This document shows, in pieces, positions 31,756 to 39,937 of a DNA stretch of 64,000 bases; the first letter of the stretch is position 1, and each line of letters starts with the position of its first letter. A program made the translations under genes and the position numbers. The stretch comes from Cumulibacter sp047975195 (GTDB lineage: Bacteria; Actinomycetota; Actinomycetes; Mycobacteriales; Antricoccaceae), in NCBI GenBank assembly GCA_047975195.1, contig JBKEDB010000054.1, positions 1-64,000 of the forward strand, written 5' to 3'. Under the pieces are notes generated by a model, which was not told the DNA's origin, made no database searches, and saw nothing but the letters and a program-made list of their open reading frames with translations.

Positions 31756-32409
31756 ATGACTGAAGCGAAGGACATCAAGGCCGTACTGTGGGATTTCGGT
31801 GGGGTCATCCTGTCGAGCCCGTTCGATGCGTTCAACGAATACGAGGCGCAGCACGGGTTACCGGCCGACTTCATCCGCACGGTGAACGCGACCAACCCCG
31901 ATGCGAACGCGTGGGCGCGGTTGGAGCGGTCGGAGGTCGACCACGGCGAGTTTGACGTCGCTTTCGCCGAAGAGTCGGCCGCGCTCGGGCACGAGGTCCG
32001 CGGCGCCGATGTGCTTGCGCTGCTGGCGGGCCAGGTGCGTCCGGAAATGGTGCGCGCCCTCGACAAGGTGATCGAGGCCGGTTACCGCACCGCGTGCTTG
32101 ACCAACAATGTCAGCAAGAGCGACAAGATCGACCCGACAGCCAACGAGCGCGCTGATGTGACCGAGGTGTACGCGCGGTTCGAGGCCATCATTGAGTCCA
32201 GCAAGGTCGGTTTCCGCAAGCCGGAGCCGAAGTTCTACACGACCGCGTGCGAGACCCTTGGCGTCCAGCCGGACGAGTGTGTGTACCTCGATGATCTGGG
32301 GATCAACCTCAAACCCGCCAAGGCGATGGGCATGCGGACGATCAAGGTGCTCGGCGCCGAGCAGGCGATCAGCGACCTCGAGGGAATCCTCGGTATCCCA
32401 CTGCGATAG
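31756..32409 (+). CDS. HAD superfamily (subfamily IA) hydrolase
   Basis: A 217-residue HAD protein. Motif I is LWDFGGVI (nucleophile Asp; the usual second Asp is Gly, as in other DFGGV members), motif II LTNN, motif III SSKVGFRKPEPKFY with Lys, and motif IV YLDDLGIN with paired Asp. The sequence resembles the phosphatase-like domain found fused to soluble epoxide hydrolase or ACAD10 in eukaryotes. The substrate is unknown. It follows the aldehyde dehydrogenase gene in the same direction. Confidence 0.86.
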   Translation: MTEAKDIKAVLWDFGGVILSSPFDAFNEYEAQHGLPADFIRTVNATNPDANAWARLERSEVDHGEFDVAFAEESAALGHEVRGADVLALLAGQVRPEMVRALDKVIEAGYRTACLTNNVSKSDKIDPTANERADVTEVYARFEAIIESSKVGFRKPEPKFYTTACETLGVQPDECVYLDDLGINLKPAKAMGMRTIKVLGAEQAISDLEGILGIPLR

Positions 32410-32480
32410 GTCGTCCGTCGGCACCGACGTGGCAGCGCCTATCTCCCGCCGATTCCGCGGCCAACGTATGTCCTAGCGTG

Positions 32481-33251
32481 CTACCGCTGCGGTCCCGGTT
32501 GGATCCGCGGCAGCGAGGCTTGGTAGATGTCGGCGTCCGTCTGGGACAGGTCGGCCATCCGCTGCGCTGCGGCGTACCGCTGAAACTGATGCTTGGTCGC
32601 TTCCACCGGGTAATGCGGCAACGACAGGAGCCGCTCAACCCACCGGGTGACCTCGGCATCGATGTCGTTGACCGCTACCACGCTGTGCAGAAGGCCGAGC
32701 CGGTGCGCCTCGTCGGCTGGGAACGGCCGGCACATCACGATCATTTCGCGGGCGCGCGCGGCACCGATCTCATTGATCAACAGCGGCGTACCGCCCCAGG
32801 ACAACGGCAGGCCGATCTCGACCTCAGGCAACCGAAACACCGTGTCATCGGCGCCGATCCGGAAATCGCTCGCCGCCGCCAACAGCACGGCGCCGCCGAT
32901 AACGTGACTGTGCAGCCTCGCGACGGTGATAGCCGGGCAATCCAGGATCGCCTGGATGGCGCGGTGTCCGGTCTGCGCGACCCAACGGTGCTTGCGCGGC
33001 GGACCGTCCGGTGCAGGCCGGGACGGATGATTCTTCAGGTCGGCTCCCGCGCTGAATGCGCGACCTCGCCCGCCGAGGACGACGACCCGGATCTCGTTGA
33101 ATTGATGCACGGCGGTGTACAGCCGAGTGATCTCGTCGAGGGTCTGTGGATCAAGTGCATTGAGATTATGCGGGCGATCGAGCCAGGCCCTCAGCACAGC
33201 ACCGTCTGGCTCGATCGACAGGCGTTCGTACGTCGAAAAATCGTCCAACAC
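32481..33251 (-). CDS. Enoyl-CoA hydratase/isomerase (crotonase) family protein
   Basis: A 256-residue crotonase-fold protein. FSAGADLKNH and VIGGAVLLAAASDFRIG form the CoA oxyanion hole and LPEVEIGLPLSWGG holds one acidic active-site position. The first catalytic Glu of true hydratases (GGGCELA) is missing here (GGAVLLA), so it may be an isomerase or another crotonase activity rather than a hydratase. The GTG start at 33251 has GGGAGG five bases upstream. It lies 27 bases after proS and may be cotranscribed with it. Confidence 0.82.
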   Translation of the reverse strand: MLDDFSTYERLSIEPDGAVLRAWLDRPHNLNALDPQTLDEITRLYTAVHQFNEIRVVVLGGRGRAFSAGADLKNHPSRPAPDGPPRKHRWVAQTGHRAIQAILDCPAITVARLHSHVIGGAVLLAAASDFRIGADDTVFRLPEVEIGLPLSWGGTPLLINEIGAARAREMIVMCRPFPADEAHRLGLLHSVVAVNDIDAEVTRWVERLLSLPHYPVEATKHQFQRYAAAQRMADLSQTDADIYQASLPRIQPGPQR

Positions 33252-33278
33252 GATTGCCTCCCGTCGTGGTTAAGCTGG

Positions 33279-34688
33279 CTAGTACGCGCGCGCGACGATC
33301 GCGATCGCGCCGTCCTCGTCATCTGATGTCGGGATCTCTCCGTCCGGGCGCACCAAACAACGCACGGTGATCGCCGACGCCGCGAGTTTCTTCTCCCCCT
33401 CGGTGCCCAGCGCCGCCCATGGAATACGCGCGAACCCGTTCTGCGCCGCCTGCTCGGCCTCATCGATGGTCTGCACGTCGAGGGTCAGTCCATCGCGTCG
33501 CCGCAGGGCCTCCTCGTACAGTGCCCGTTGGTCGGCCTGCAGCGCATCAGTGCAGTACGGCGCAATCTGCTCCAGCACCACCGGATCCTTGCCACCGACG
33601 ATCCGGCGGGCGATCATCACCTTGCCCTCGGCGATGTCGCGCGGGCCGACCTCGATCCGCAGCGGAATCCCCTTCAGTTCGGCGTCCACGGCGCGGCGGC
33701 CAAACGCGGTGTCAGTGCGATCATCCAACTCAACGCGAACGCCGGCGTCACTAAGGTCCGCAACGATCCGGGCGGCGGCCTCGGTCACCCCGTCGCCGTC
33801 CTTCACGATCATCACGAGGGCCTGAATAGGCGCCAGCACCGGCGGGATCCGCAGGCCGTTATCGTCACCATGCGTCATGATCAACCCGCCGATCATCCGG
33901 GTCGACGTACCCCAGGACGCCGTCCAGCAGGTCTCCTGCTTTCCTTCGGCCGACAGATACTTGATATTGAACGCGTTCGCGAAGTTCTGGCCCAGTTCGT
34001 GCGAGGTACCCATCTGCAGTGCTTTGCCGTCGCGCATCATCGCCTCGAGCGCGAGGGTGTTGGTCGCGCCAGCGAACCGCTCCGCATTGGTCTTACGACC
34101 GCGGATCACCGGCATAGCGAGCACGTTGACCATGAAGTCCTCGTATACCTCGCGATGGATCCTCGCGGCGTAGTCAGCAGCATCCTGCTCGGTGGCGTGC
34201 GCAGTGTGCCCCTCCTGCCAGAGAAACTCCGAGGTCCGCAGGAACGTGCGCGGCCGCAACTCCCAGCGCACCACATTCGCCCACTGGTTCAGCAACAGTG
34301 GGAGGTCGCGGTACGAATTGACCCACTTAGCCATGAACTCACCGATCACGGTCTCGGAGGTCGGCCGCACCACGACGGGTTCTTCCAGCTGCTTACCGCC
34401 AGCGTGCGTGACTACAGCGAGTTCTGGGCTGAAGCCCTCCACGTGCTCAGCTTCACGCGTCAGATAGGACTCCGGGATGAACAGCGGGAAGTAGGCGTTC
34501 TTAGCGCCGGCGGCCTTGATGCGCGCGTCCATCGCGTCCTGCATCCGTTCCCAGATGGAGTAGCCGTACGGCCGGATCACCATCGTGCCGCGGACCGGCC
34601 CGTTGTCGGACATCTCCGCCTTCGAGATGACGTCCTGGTACCAACGGGGGAAGTCTTCGGACTGCGGAGTGAGAACGCGTTTCGCCAT
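33279..34688 (-). CDS. proS: Prolyl-tRNA synthetase, short archaeal/eukaryal-type
   Basis: A 469-residue ProRS. The class II motifs are visible: MVIRPYGYSIWERMQD and VVVRPTSETVIGEFMAKW (motif 1-2 region), RWELRPRTFLRTSEFLWQEG (motif 2, quoted in part), and a C-terminal anticodon domain followed by a small extra domain ending in Tyr. There is no inserted editing domain between motifs 2 and 3, which marks the archaeal/eukaryal-type enzyme; the typical bacterial form is near 570 residues. The ATG at 34688 matches the family start MAKRVLTPQSEDFPRWY. Confidence 0.94.
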   Translation of the reverse strand: MAKRVLTPQSEDFPRWYQDVISKAEMSDNGPVRGTMVIRPYGYSIWERMQDAMDARIKAAGAKNAYFPLFIPESYLTREAEHVEGFSPELAVVTHAGGKQLEEPVVVRPTSETVIGEFMAKWVNSYRDLPLLLNQWANVVRWELRPRTFLRTSEFLWQEGHTAHATEQDAADYAARIHREVYEDFMVNVLAMPVIRGRKTNAERFAGATNTLALEAMMRDGKALQMGTSHELGQNFANAFNIKYLSAEGKQETCWTASWGTSTRMIGGLIMTHGDDNGLRIPPVLAPIQALVMIVKDGDGVTEAAARIVADLSDAGVRVELDDRTDTAFGRRAVDAELKGIPLRIEVGPRDIAEGKVMIARRIVGGKDPVVLEQIAPYCTDALQADQRALYEEALRRRDGLTLDVQTIDEAEQAAQNGFARIPWAALGTEGEKKLAASAITVRCLVRPDGEIPTSDDEDGAIAIVARAY

Positions 34689-34771
34689 GCGAACGATCGT
34701 AATGGTCCGCCGAGGGTGACCTGCAGCCCGGATGCGCCCGAGGCTCACCGAGTCGGCGATACATCTGAGGG

Positions 34772-34794
34772 ACACGCCCGCGGGGCGTGCCCCC
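34772..34794 (-). terminator. G+C-rich hairpin after the amidohydrolase gene
   Basis: On the minus strand GGGCACGCC and GGCGTGTCC pair over nine positions with one G-U, just after the amidohydrolase stop at 34799. No T run follows. It may separate the ffh-amidohydrolase transcript from proS. Confidence 0.5.
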
Positions 34795-34798
34795 GGGA

Positions 34799-35875
34799 TT
34801 AGTAGACGACTCCGCCGAGGACCACGCGCTCGGGCGTGCGCAGAACGCTTAAGTCATCGAGTGGGTTGCGTTCGAAGCAGACGAAGTCGGCTGGGGCTCC
34901 CTCGATGAGGCCTGGGCGCCCGAGCCATTCGCGGGCGCGCCAGGAAGCCGCGCCTAGTGCGTCGTACGGCGACATGCCGATCCCGTTCAGCGCAAGCACT
35001 TCCTCGGCGATCGAGCCGTGCGCGATACCGCCGCCGGCGTCGGTCCCGGCGAACATGTCGATGCCTGCCTCGTACGCTGCCCGCAACCGCTGCGGGTGCT
35101 GCTCGTGCAGGTTGAGCATGTGTTCGGCGTACACCGGGTACTTCCCTGCGCCCGAGGCAATCGAGGGAAAGTTCCGAATATTGACCACCGTCGGCACGAG
35201 CGCAGTGCCGTGCTCGCGCATCGCCACGATGATCTCATCGGTGATCCCGGTGCCGTGTTCGATGCAGTCGATCCCAGCGGCGATCAGGTCAGGCAGCGCC
35301 TGCTCGCTGAACGTGTGCGCGGTGACCCTTGCGCCCGCTTCATGCGCTGCAGCCATCCCCGCACGCAGTTCAGGCAACTCCCACAACGGCGCTAGATCGC
35401 CCGCGCCACGGTCGATCCAGTCGCCGACGATTTTCACCCATCCATCGCCGCGGCGCGCCTCGAACGTCATCTGAGCTGCGAGGTCGACCGGTTCGGTATG
35501 CGTGTAGACGCCCGCGATATAGCGCTTGTCCTGGGCAATGTGCTTCCCCGCGCGGATTACCTCTGGCAGGTCAGATTCGTCGTTCATCCAACCGAGGTCG
35601 TAGGGACTGCCGCAGTCGCGAATCAGGGTCGCGCCGCCGTCGCGGGTGAGTTGAGCGTTCAGGCGCTGCTTCTGGACATCGTCAGCCTGCACGAACCCAG
35701 CCGGCGAGTTCCACAAGTGACAGTGCGCGTCGACGAGTCCAGGCACGATGTATCCGCGCGGCGTGACGGTCTCGGCGCCCGGCACGGCATCGAAAGTGAT
35801 GCGTCCGTCGACGACGTACAAGTCACGTTCAACGTCAGTGGGCAGGAGAACGCCCGTGAAGCGCAGCGCTGTCAT
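34799..35875 (-). CDS. Metal-dependent amidohydrolase (imidazolonepropionase/prolidase-like)
   Basis: A 358-residue amidohydrolase. VDAHCHLW has the two first metal-binding His; WVKIVGDW a possible carboxylated Lys; VTAHTFSE and CIEHGTGI the later His pair; and MFAGTDAGGG the catalytic Asp. This is the COG1228-type pattern shared by Xaa-Pro dipeptidases and imidazolonepropionase-related enzymes; the substrate is unknown. It lies 11 bases after ffh, probably in the same transcript, though no functional link to SRP is evident. Confidence 0.87.
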   Translation of the reverse strand: MTALRFTGVLLPTDVERDLYVVDGRITFDAVPGAETVTPRGYIVPGLVDAHCHLWNSPAGFVQADDVQKQRLNAQLTRDGGATLIRDCGSPYDLGWMNDESDLPEVIRAGKHIAQDKRYIAGVYTHTEPVDLAAQMTFEARRGDGWVKIVGDWIDRGAGDLAPLWELPELRAGMAAAHEAGARVTAHTFSEQALPDLIAAGIDCIEHGTGITDEIIVAMREHGTALVPTVVNIRNFPSIASGAGKYPVYAEHMLNLHEQHPQRLRAAYEAGIDMFAGTDAGGGIAHGSIAEEVLALNGIGMSPYDALGAASWRAREWLGRPGLIEGAPADFVCFERNPLDDLSVLRTPERVVLGGVVY

Positions 35876-35886
35876 GGACTCGTGCT

Positions 35887-37455
35887 CTATTCCTTCGGCA
35901 GGTTGAGCTTTGACAGATCCGGTAACTTCGATTCCTTCGAGCCGCCGAGTGACTCCGGCAATCCGTCGGGAAGCCCGCCGAACCCACCTGGCAGCGCTCC
36001 AGGCGGCAAGCCTGGCATCCCGCCGAATCCCGGCGGCATCTGCGGCCGGGTCTGACGATTCGACCCCTTCTTACCTTTGCCCTTCTTGCCGCCCTTTTTG
36101 TTCTTGGCATTGCGCGATTTACGGCTGATACCGCTCCCGCCGCCAAGACCCATCGCCCCAGACATCTGGGTCATCATCTTGCGCGCCTCGAAGAACCGCG
36201 TAACGAGGTTGTTGACCTCCGAGACGGTGACGCCCGAACCATTTGCGATGCGTAATCGCCGCGAGCCGTTGATCATCTTCGGGTCGGCGCGTTCGCCGGG
36301 TGTCATACCGCGGATGATCGCCGCCGTGCGGTCGAGATCGTTATCGTCAAGGTTGTTGAGTTGGTCTTTGATCTGGCCAGCGCCCGGCAGCATACCGAGC
36401 AGGTTCTGCAGCGGGCCCATCCGGCGAATCGCCTGCAACTGCTCCAGGAAGTCTTCGAGGGTGAACTTGTTTCCGGAGGCGACCTTCTGCGCCATCCGCT
36501 CGGCCTCGTCCTCATCGAACGTCTGTTGCGCCTGCTCGATGAGCGTAAGCATGTCGCCCATGCCGAGGATGCGCGAGGCCATCCGCTCGGGGTGGAACAC
36601 ATCGAAGTCATCGAGTTTCTCGCCGGTCGAGGCGAACATGATCGGTTGGCCGGTCACGTAGCGCACCGATAGCGCCGCGCCACCGCGGGCATCACCATCG
36701 AGCTTGGACAGAACGACACCAGTGAATCCGACACCGTCGCGGAATGCCTCGGCGGTGTTGATCGCGTCCTGACCGATCATCGCGTCAATGACGAACAGGA
36801 TCTCGTCGGGCTGTACTGCCTCGCGGATGTCGATGGCCTGTTGCATCATCTCGGCGTCGACGCCGAGGCGCCCCGCGGTGTCGATGATGACGATGTCATT
36901 CATCTGCCGCTTGGCTTCTTCCAGCGACTCTCGAGCGACCTGGACCGGGTTTCCGACACCGTTACCGGGCTCTGGCGCGAACACCGTGGCCCCGGCCTGC
37001 CCGCCAACCACCTGTAACTGGGTAACCGCATTCGGGCGCTGCAGGTCGGCGGCGACCAGCATCGGCGAGTGGCCCTGCTCGCGCAACCAGCGCGATAACT
37101 TACCGGCCAGGGTGGTCTTACCGGCACCCTGCAGGCCCGCCAGCATGATCACGGTGGGCGGTGTCTTGGCGAACTGCAACCGCCGCGTTTCACCGCCGAG
37201 GATCGCGATTAGTTCGTCGTTGACGATCTTGATGACCTGCTGCGCTGGATTCAGCGCCTTTGAAACCTCCGAGCCGAGCGCCCGGTCCTTGACCGCCCGG
37301 ATGAACGCCTTGACGACCGGTAGCGCGACGTCGGCCTCCAGCAACGCGATGCGAATCTCGCGTGCGGTGGCATTGATGTCCGCCTCGGTGAGGCGTCCCT
37401 TGCTGCGTAAACCGGAGAAGACCTTCTCCAGCCGGTCGGACAGGGTGTCGAACAC
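35887..37455 (-). CDS. ffh: Signal recognition particle protein Ffh (SRP54)
   Basis: A 522-residue Ffh. The N domain covers 1-100, then the GTPase domain begins with GLQGAGKTTLAGKL at 107-120, followed by DTAGRL and TKLDGDARGG-type motifs (SKLDGDARGGAAL). The Met-rich M domain holds RMGPLQNLLGMLPG and NGSRRLRIANGSG, which binds 4.5S RNA. A Gly/Pro/Lys-rich tail ends the protein. It targets ribosomes making membrane proteins to FtsY, encoded 1 kb upstream. Confidence 0.97.
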   Translation of the reverse strand: MFDTLSDRLEKVFSGLRSKGRLTEADINATAREIRIALLEADVALPVVKAFIRAVKDRALGSEVSKALNPAQQVIKIVNDELIAILGGETRRLQFAKTPPTVIMLAGLQGAGKTTLAGKLSRWLREQGHSPMLVAADLQRPNAVTQLQVVGGQAGATVFAPEPGNGVGNPVQVARESLEEAKRQMNDIVIIDTAGRLGVDAEMMQQAIDIREAVQPDEILFVIDAMIGQDAINTAEAFRDGVGFTGVVLSKLDGDARGGAALSVRYVTGQPIMFASTGEKLDDFDVFHPERMASRILGMGDMLTLIEQAQQTFDEDEAERMAQKVASGNKFTLEDFLEQLQAIRRMGPLQNLLGMLPGAGQIKDQLNNLDDNDLDRTAAIIRGMTPGERADPKMINGSRRLRIANGSGVTVSEVNNLVTRFFEARKMMTQMSGAMGLGGGSGISRKSRNAKNKKGGKKGKGKKGSNRQTRPQMPPGFGGMPGLPPGALPGGFGGLPDGLPESLGGSKESKLPDLSKLNLPKE

Positions 37456-37509
37456 GAAACTTGCTCCTGAGGTGATGTGGCCGGGCCGGAAGAACCAACC
37501 TAGACGCGG

Positions 37510-38340
37510 CTAGGCCGCTGCGTTGTCAATGGCGTTCTTGAGGTCGGCCGGGTTGTTGGAGGTGATTTGCTCACCATTCACCAGCACCGTGGGCGTCCCC
37601 GGATAACCGTTATCGGTGAACGCCTGAGTGTTGGCCTCCGGTACGTCCGCGAACTCATCCGAGTCGTAGCATTCGTTCCACGCGCTGGACAGGCCCACCT
37701 CGTTGGCGATGTCGGCCAGTTCCTCATCACTGAGTCCGGGGCCGCCCTCCGGTGGCTGCTGTTCGTACAACTGCTTCATGAACTTGTAACCTTGCGGCTG
37801 GTCGGCCGCGCACAGCAGTGCTTCGGTCGCGCGTGCGGAGTATCCAGCCGGGTTCGAGCTGTTGTTCAGAATCGCGGTCGGGTGTACGACGAGTTGCGCG
37901 TCGCCGGCGTTCACAGCGTCTTCCATCGTCGCGGACGCGTTCTCCTCGAATTGACGGCACGCCGGGCAGAGCAGGTCGATCCAGTAGTCGACCTTCGCTG
38001 GCGCGTCGTCCTCGCCCCACGTAATCGTGCCGTCTGCAGCACTGACCGTTCCGGCGCCCAGGTCGCGTGCCGCGGCCGCCGCTTCTTTGTCACTGTTGCT
38101 CTTGGTCACAGCGTAGATTCCGGCGGCCGCGAGGGCGACGACCACCACGGCGGCGATGATCCAGATCGCCGTCTGACGGTTACCGCCGGACGCCGCCTTC
38201 CGTGCGTCTGCGATGGCCTTGTTCTTCGCCTGCGGCTTGCGGTTACCTACCTTCGGGCCCGTCGTGTTGCTCTTACCGCCACCGGACGCACCGGACGAGC
38301 CGTTCGCCTTGACGTTTCGCTTGTTCTGCGAGTTCGACAT
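37510..38340 (-). CDS. Membrane-anchored DsbA-like thioredoxin-fold protein
   Basis: A 276-residue protein. A 52-residue basic cytoplasmic tail is followed by one transmembrane helix (about 56-78; TAIWIIAAVVVVALAAAGIY) and an extracytoplasmic DsbA-type domain with WIDLLCPACRQFE (CPAC redox motif) and the cis-Pro loop YPGTPTVLVNG. Another two Cys (LLCAAD, NECYDS) may form a structural disulfide. It probably makes or repairs disulfides in exported proteins. It lies between ftsY and ffh, a placement that is not universal. Confidence 0.9.
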   Translation of the reverse strand: MSNSQNKRNVKANGSSGASGGGKSNTTGPKVGNRKPQAKNKAIADARKAASGGNRQTAIWIIAAVVVVALAAAGIYAVTKSNSDKEAAAAARDLGAGTVSAADGTITWGEDDAPAKVDYWIDLLCPACRQFEENASATMEDAVNAGDAQLVVHPTAILNNSSNPAGYSARATEALLCAADQPQGYKFMKQLYEQQPPEGGPGLSDEELADIANEVGLSSAWNECYDSDEFADVPEANTQAFTDNGYPGTPTVLVNGEQITSNNPADLKNAIDNAAA

Positions 38341-38416
38341 CGATCTCTTTCGTGTAATGGGCGTCCATGCCTCGGCAACGCGCCACTATCGGCACTCGGG
38401 ATATTCTTCCACGCCT

Positions 38417-38441
38417 TGGGCAACAGCGGCGTTCAGCCCAA
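38417..38441 (-). terminator. Possible hairpin after ftsY
   Basis: TTGGGC at 38417-38422 pairs with GCCCAA at 38436-38441, with an inner AAC/GTT stem. It lies 39 bases after the ftsY stop on the minus strand. No T tract follows, so confidence is low. Confidence 0.35.
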
Positions 38442-38479
38442 TCGCGCTCAACGCTGCTGTGACGCGATTTACCGTCCGA

Positions 38480-39865
38480 TTACGCGCCGGTCTGCAGCAG
38501 ACCGTCGACGAATTCGCGGGGAACGAACGGGATCAGGTCGTCCTTCCCCTCCCCCATACCGACGAATTTGACCGGCACGCCGAGCTCTTTCTGCACTGCG
38601 ATCACGATGCCGCCCTTGGCGGAGCCATCGAGTTTGGTGAGCACGACGCCGGTGATGTCGACAACATCGGTGAACACCTTTGCCTGGATCAAGCCGTTCT
38701 GTCCGGTGGTTGCGTCCAGCACCAGCAGCGTCTCATCGACCGGTCCGTGCTTCTCCACGACACGTTTGACCTTGCCGAGTTCGTCCATCAGCCCCTGTTT
38801 GGTGTGTAGCCGACCGGCGGTGTCGATCAACACGGTGTCCACGTCCCGATCCTTGCCGGCCTTGACCGCATCGAACGCGACCGAGGCCGGATCGGCCTGT
38901 TCCGGGCCGCGGACGACGTCCACACCGACGCGCTCCCCCCAGGTGGCGAGCTGGTCGGCGGCCGCCGCGCGGAACGTGTCGGCGGCGCCCATCAGTACGG
39001 TGTTGCCGTCACCGACGAGCACGCGGGCGAGCTTTCCGCAGGTGGTGGTCTTGCCGGTGCCGTTCACGCCGACGACCATGACGACGCCTGGAGTGCCATC
39101 GGAGCGGGAACTGTGCAGGGTTCGGTCCATCGACTCATCGAGGGATTCAACGAGTTCGTCGGCCAGCAGGGTCTTGATGTGTCCGGCGCTCGACGCGCCC
39201 ACGGACATCGCCTTGGTGCGCAGTTGTTCGACGATATGAGTGGACGCCGCGACACCCACGTCTGCCTGCAGTAACGAGTCCTCGAGGTCCTCCCAGTCGT
39301 CCTCATCCATCTCATCTTTGGAGATGACGGCGAGCAGGCCACGACCGAAGGCGCTGTTGGAGCGCGCGAGACGTTCGCGCAGGCGCCCCATTCGGCCCTT
39401 GGTGGACGGCGGGGTGTCCAGTACCGGCGCCGGCGCGGGCGCCGGTTCGGGTTCCGGTACTGGCTCGGGCGCAAGTACTGGCTCAGGTGTGGTTTCGCTC
39501 TCAGTAGGCGTAGTGATCGTGGGGTCCGCCGGCGCCGCCGGCGCTGCGTCGAGATCGGCAGGGCTGTCGGGGACCGTAATTTCCTCGGTCGGCTCGGCGA
39601 GCGCAGCAGCCCGATCCGGCGACTCAACGGCAGTGGGTGCTTCGGCGGCCGGCGCCGGTGGCTCGTCGAGCTGTTTCGGTTCCTGTTGGCGGGTCGGCGA
39701 TGTCCGTTCGGCAACCGCCGTCGCGGAGCCCTGTTTCGGTGCGGCGCTGGGGCGCTCTGGTTTGTCCTCCAGCTTCATCACCTTGCGACCCTTGCTCGCG
39801 ATGTACGCGTATCCGCCGCCGATGATGACGACGAGTAGGGCCAGCGATATATAGAGCCATTCCAT
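38480..39865 (-). CDS. ftsY: Signal recognition particle receptor FtsY
   Basis: A 461-residue FtsY. Unlike E. coli FtsY it starts with a transmembrane helix (LYISLALLVVIIGGGYAYIAS), then a Pro/Ala/Glu-rich linker to about residue 150 and the NG domain with VVGVNGTGKTTTCGKLA, DTAGRLHTK, TKLDGSAKGG and the closing GEGKDDLIPF. It is the membrane receptor for Ffh. ATG 39865 starts directly at the helix; an in-frame ATG three codons earlier exists. It follows smc by 72 bases. Confidence 0.96.
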   Translation of the reverse strand: MEWLYISLALLVVIIGGGYAYIASKGRKVMKLEDKPERPSAAPKQGSATAVAERTSPTRQQEPKQLDEPPAPAAEAPTAVESPDRAAALAEPTEEITVPDSPADLDAAPAAPADPTITTPTESETTPEPVLAPEPVPEPEPAPAPAPVLDTPPSTKGRMGRLRERLARSNSAFGRGLLAVISKDEMDEDDWEDLEDSLLQADVGVAASTHIVEQLRTKAMSVGASSAGHIKTLLADELVESLDESMDRTLHSSRSDGTPGVVMVVGVNGTGKTTTCGKLARVLVGDGNTVLMGAADTFRAAAADQLATWGERVGVDVVRGPEQADPASVAFDAVKAGKDRDVDTVLIDTAGRLHTKQGLMDELGKVKRVVEKHGPVDETLLVLDATTGQNGLIQAKVFTDVVDITGVVLTKLDGSAKGGIVIAVQKELGVPVKFVGMGEGKDDLIPFVPREFVDGLLQTGA

Positions 39866-39937
39866 GGCTTGCATCCTTCCAGAGGACATATCCGGCGGGC
39901 GCAGCCGCCGTCGGGTCGGTGGGGTGCCTGCGCTGAC

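Noticed and set aside
32416..32429. CGTCGG-CA-CCGACG inverted repeat between the convergent HAD and crotonase genes as a terminator
   Set aside because: The loop is too short for the full stem and no T run follows; too weak to list.
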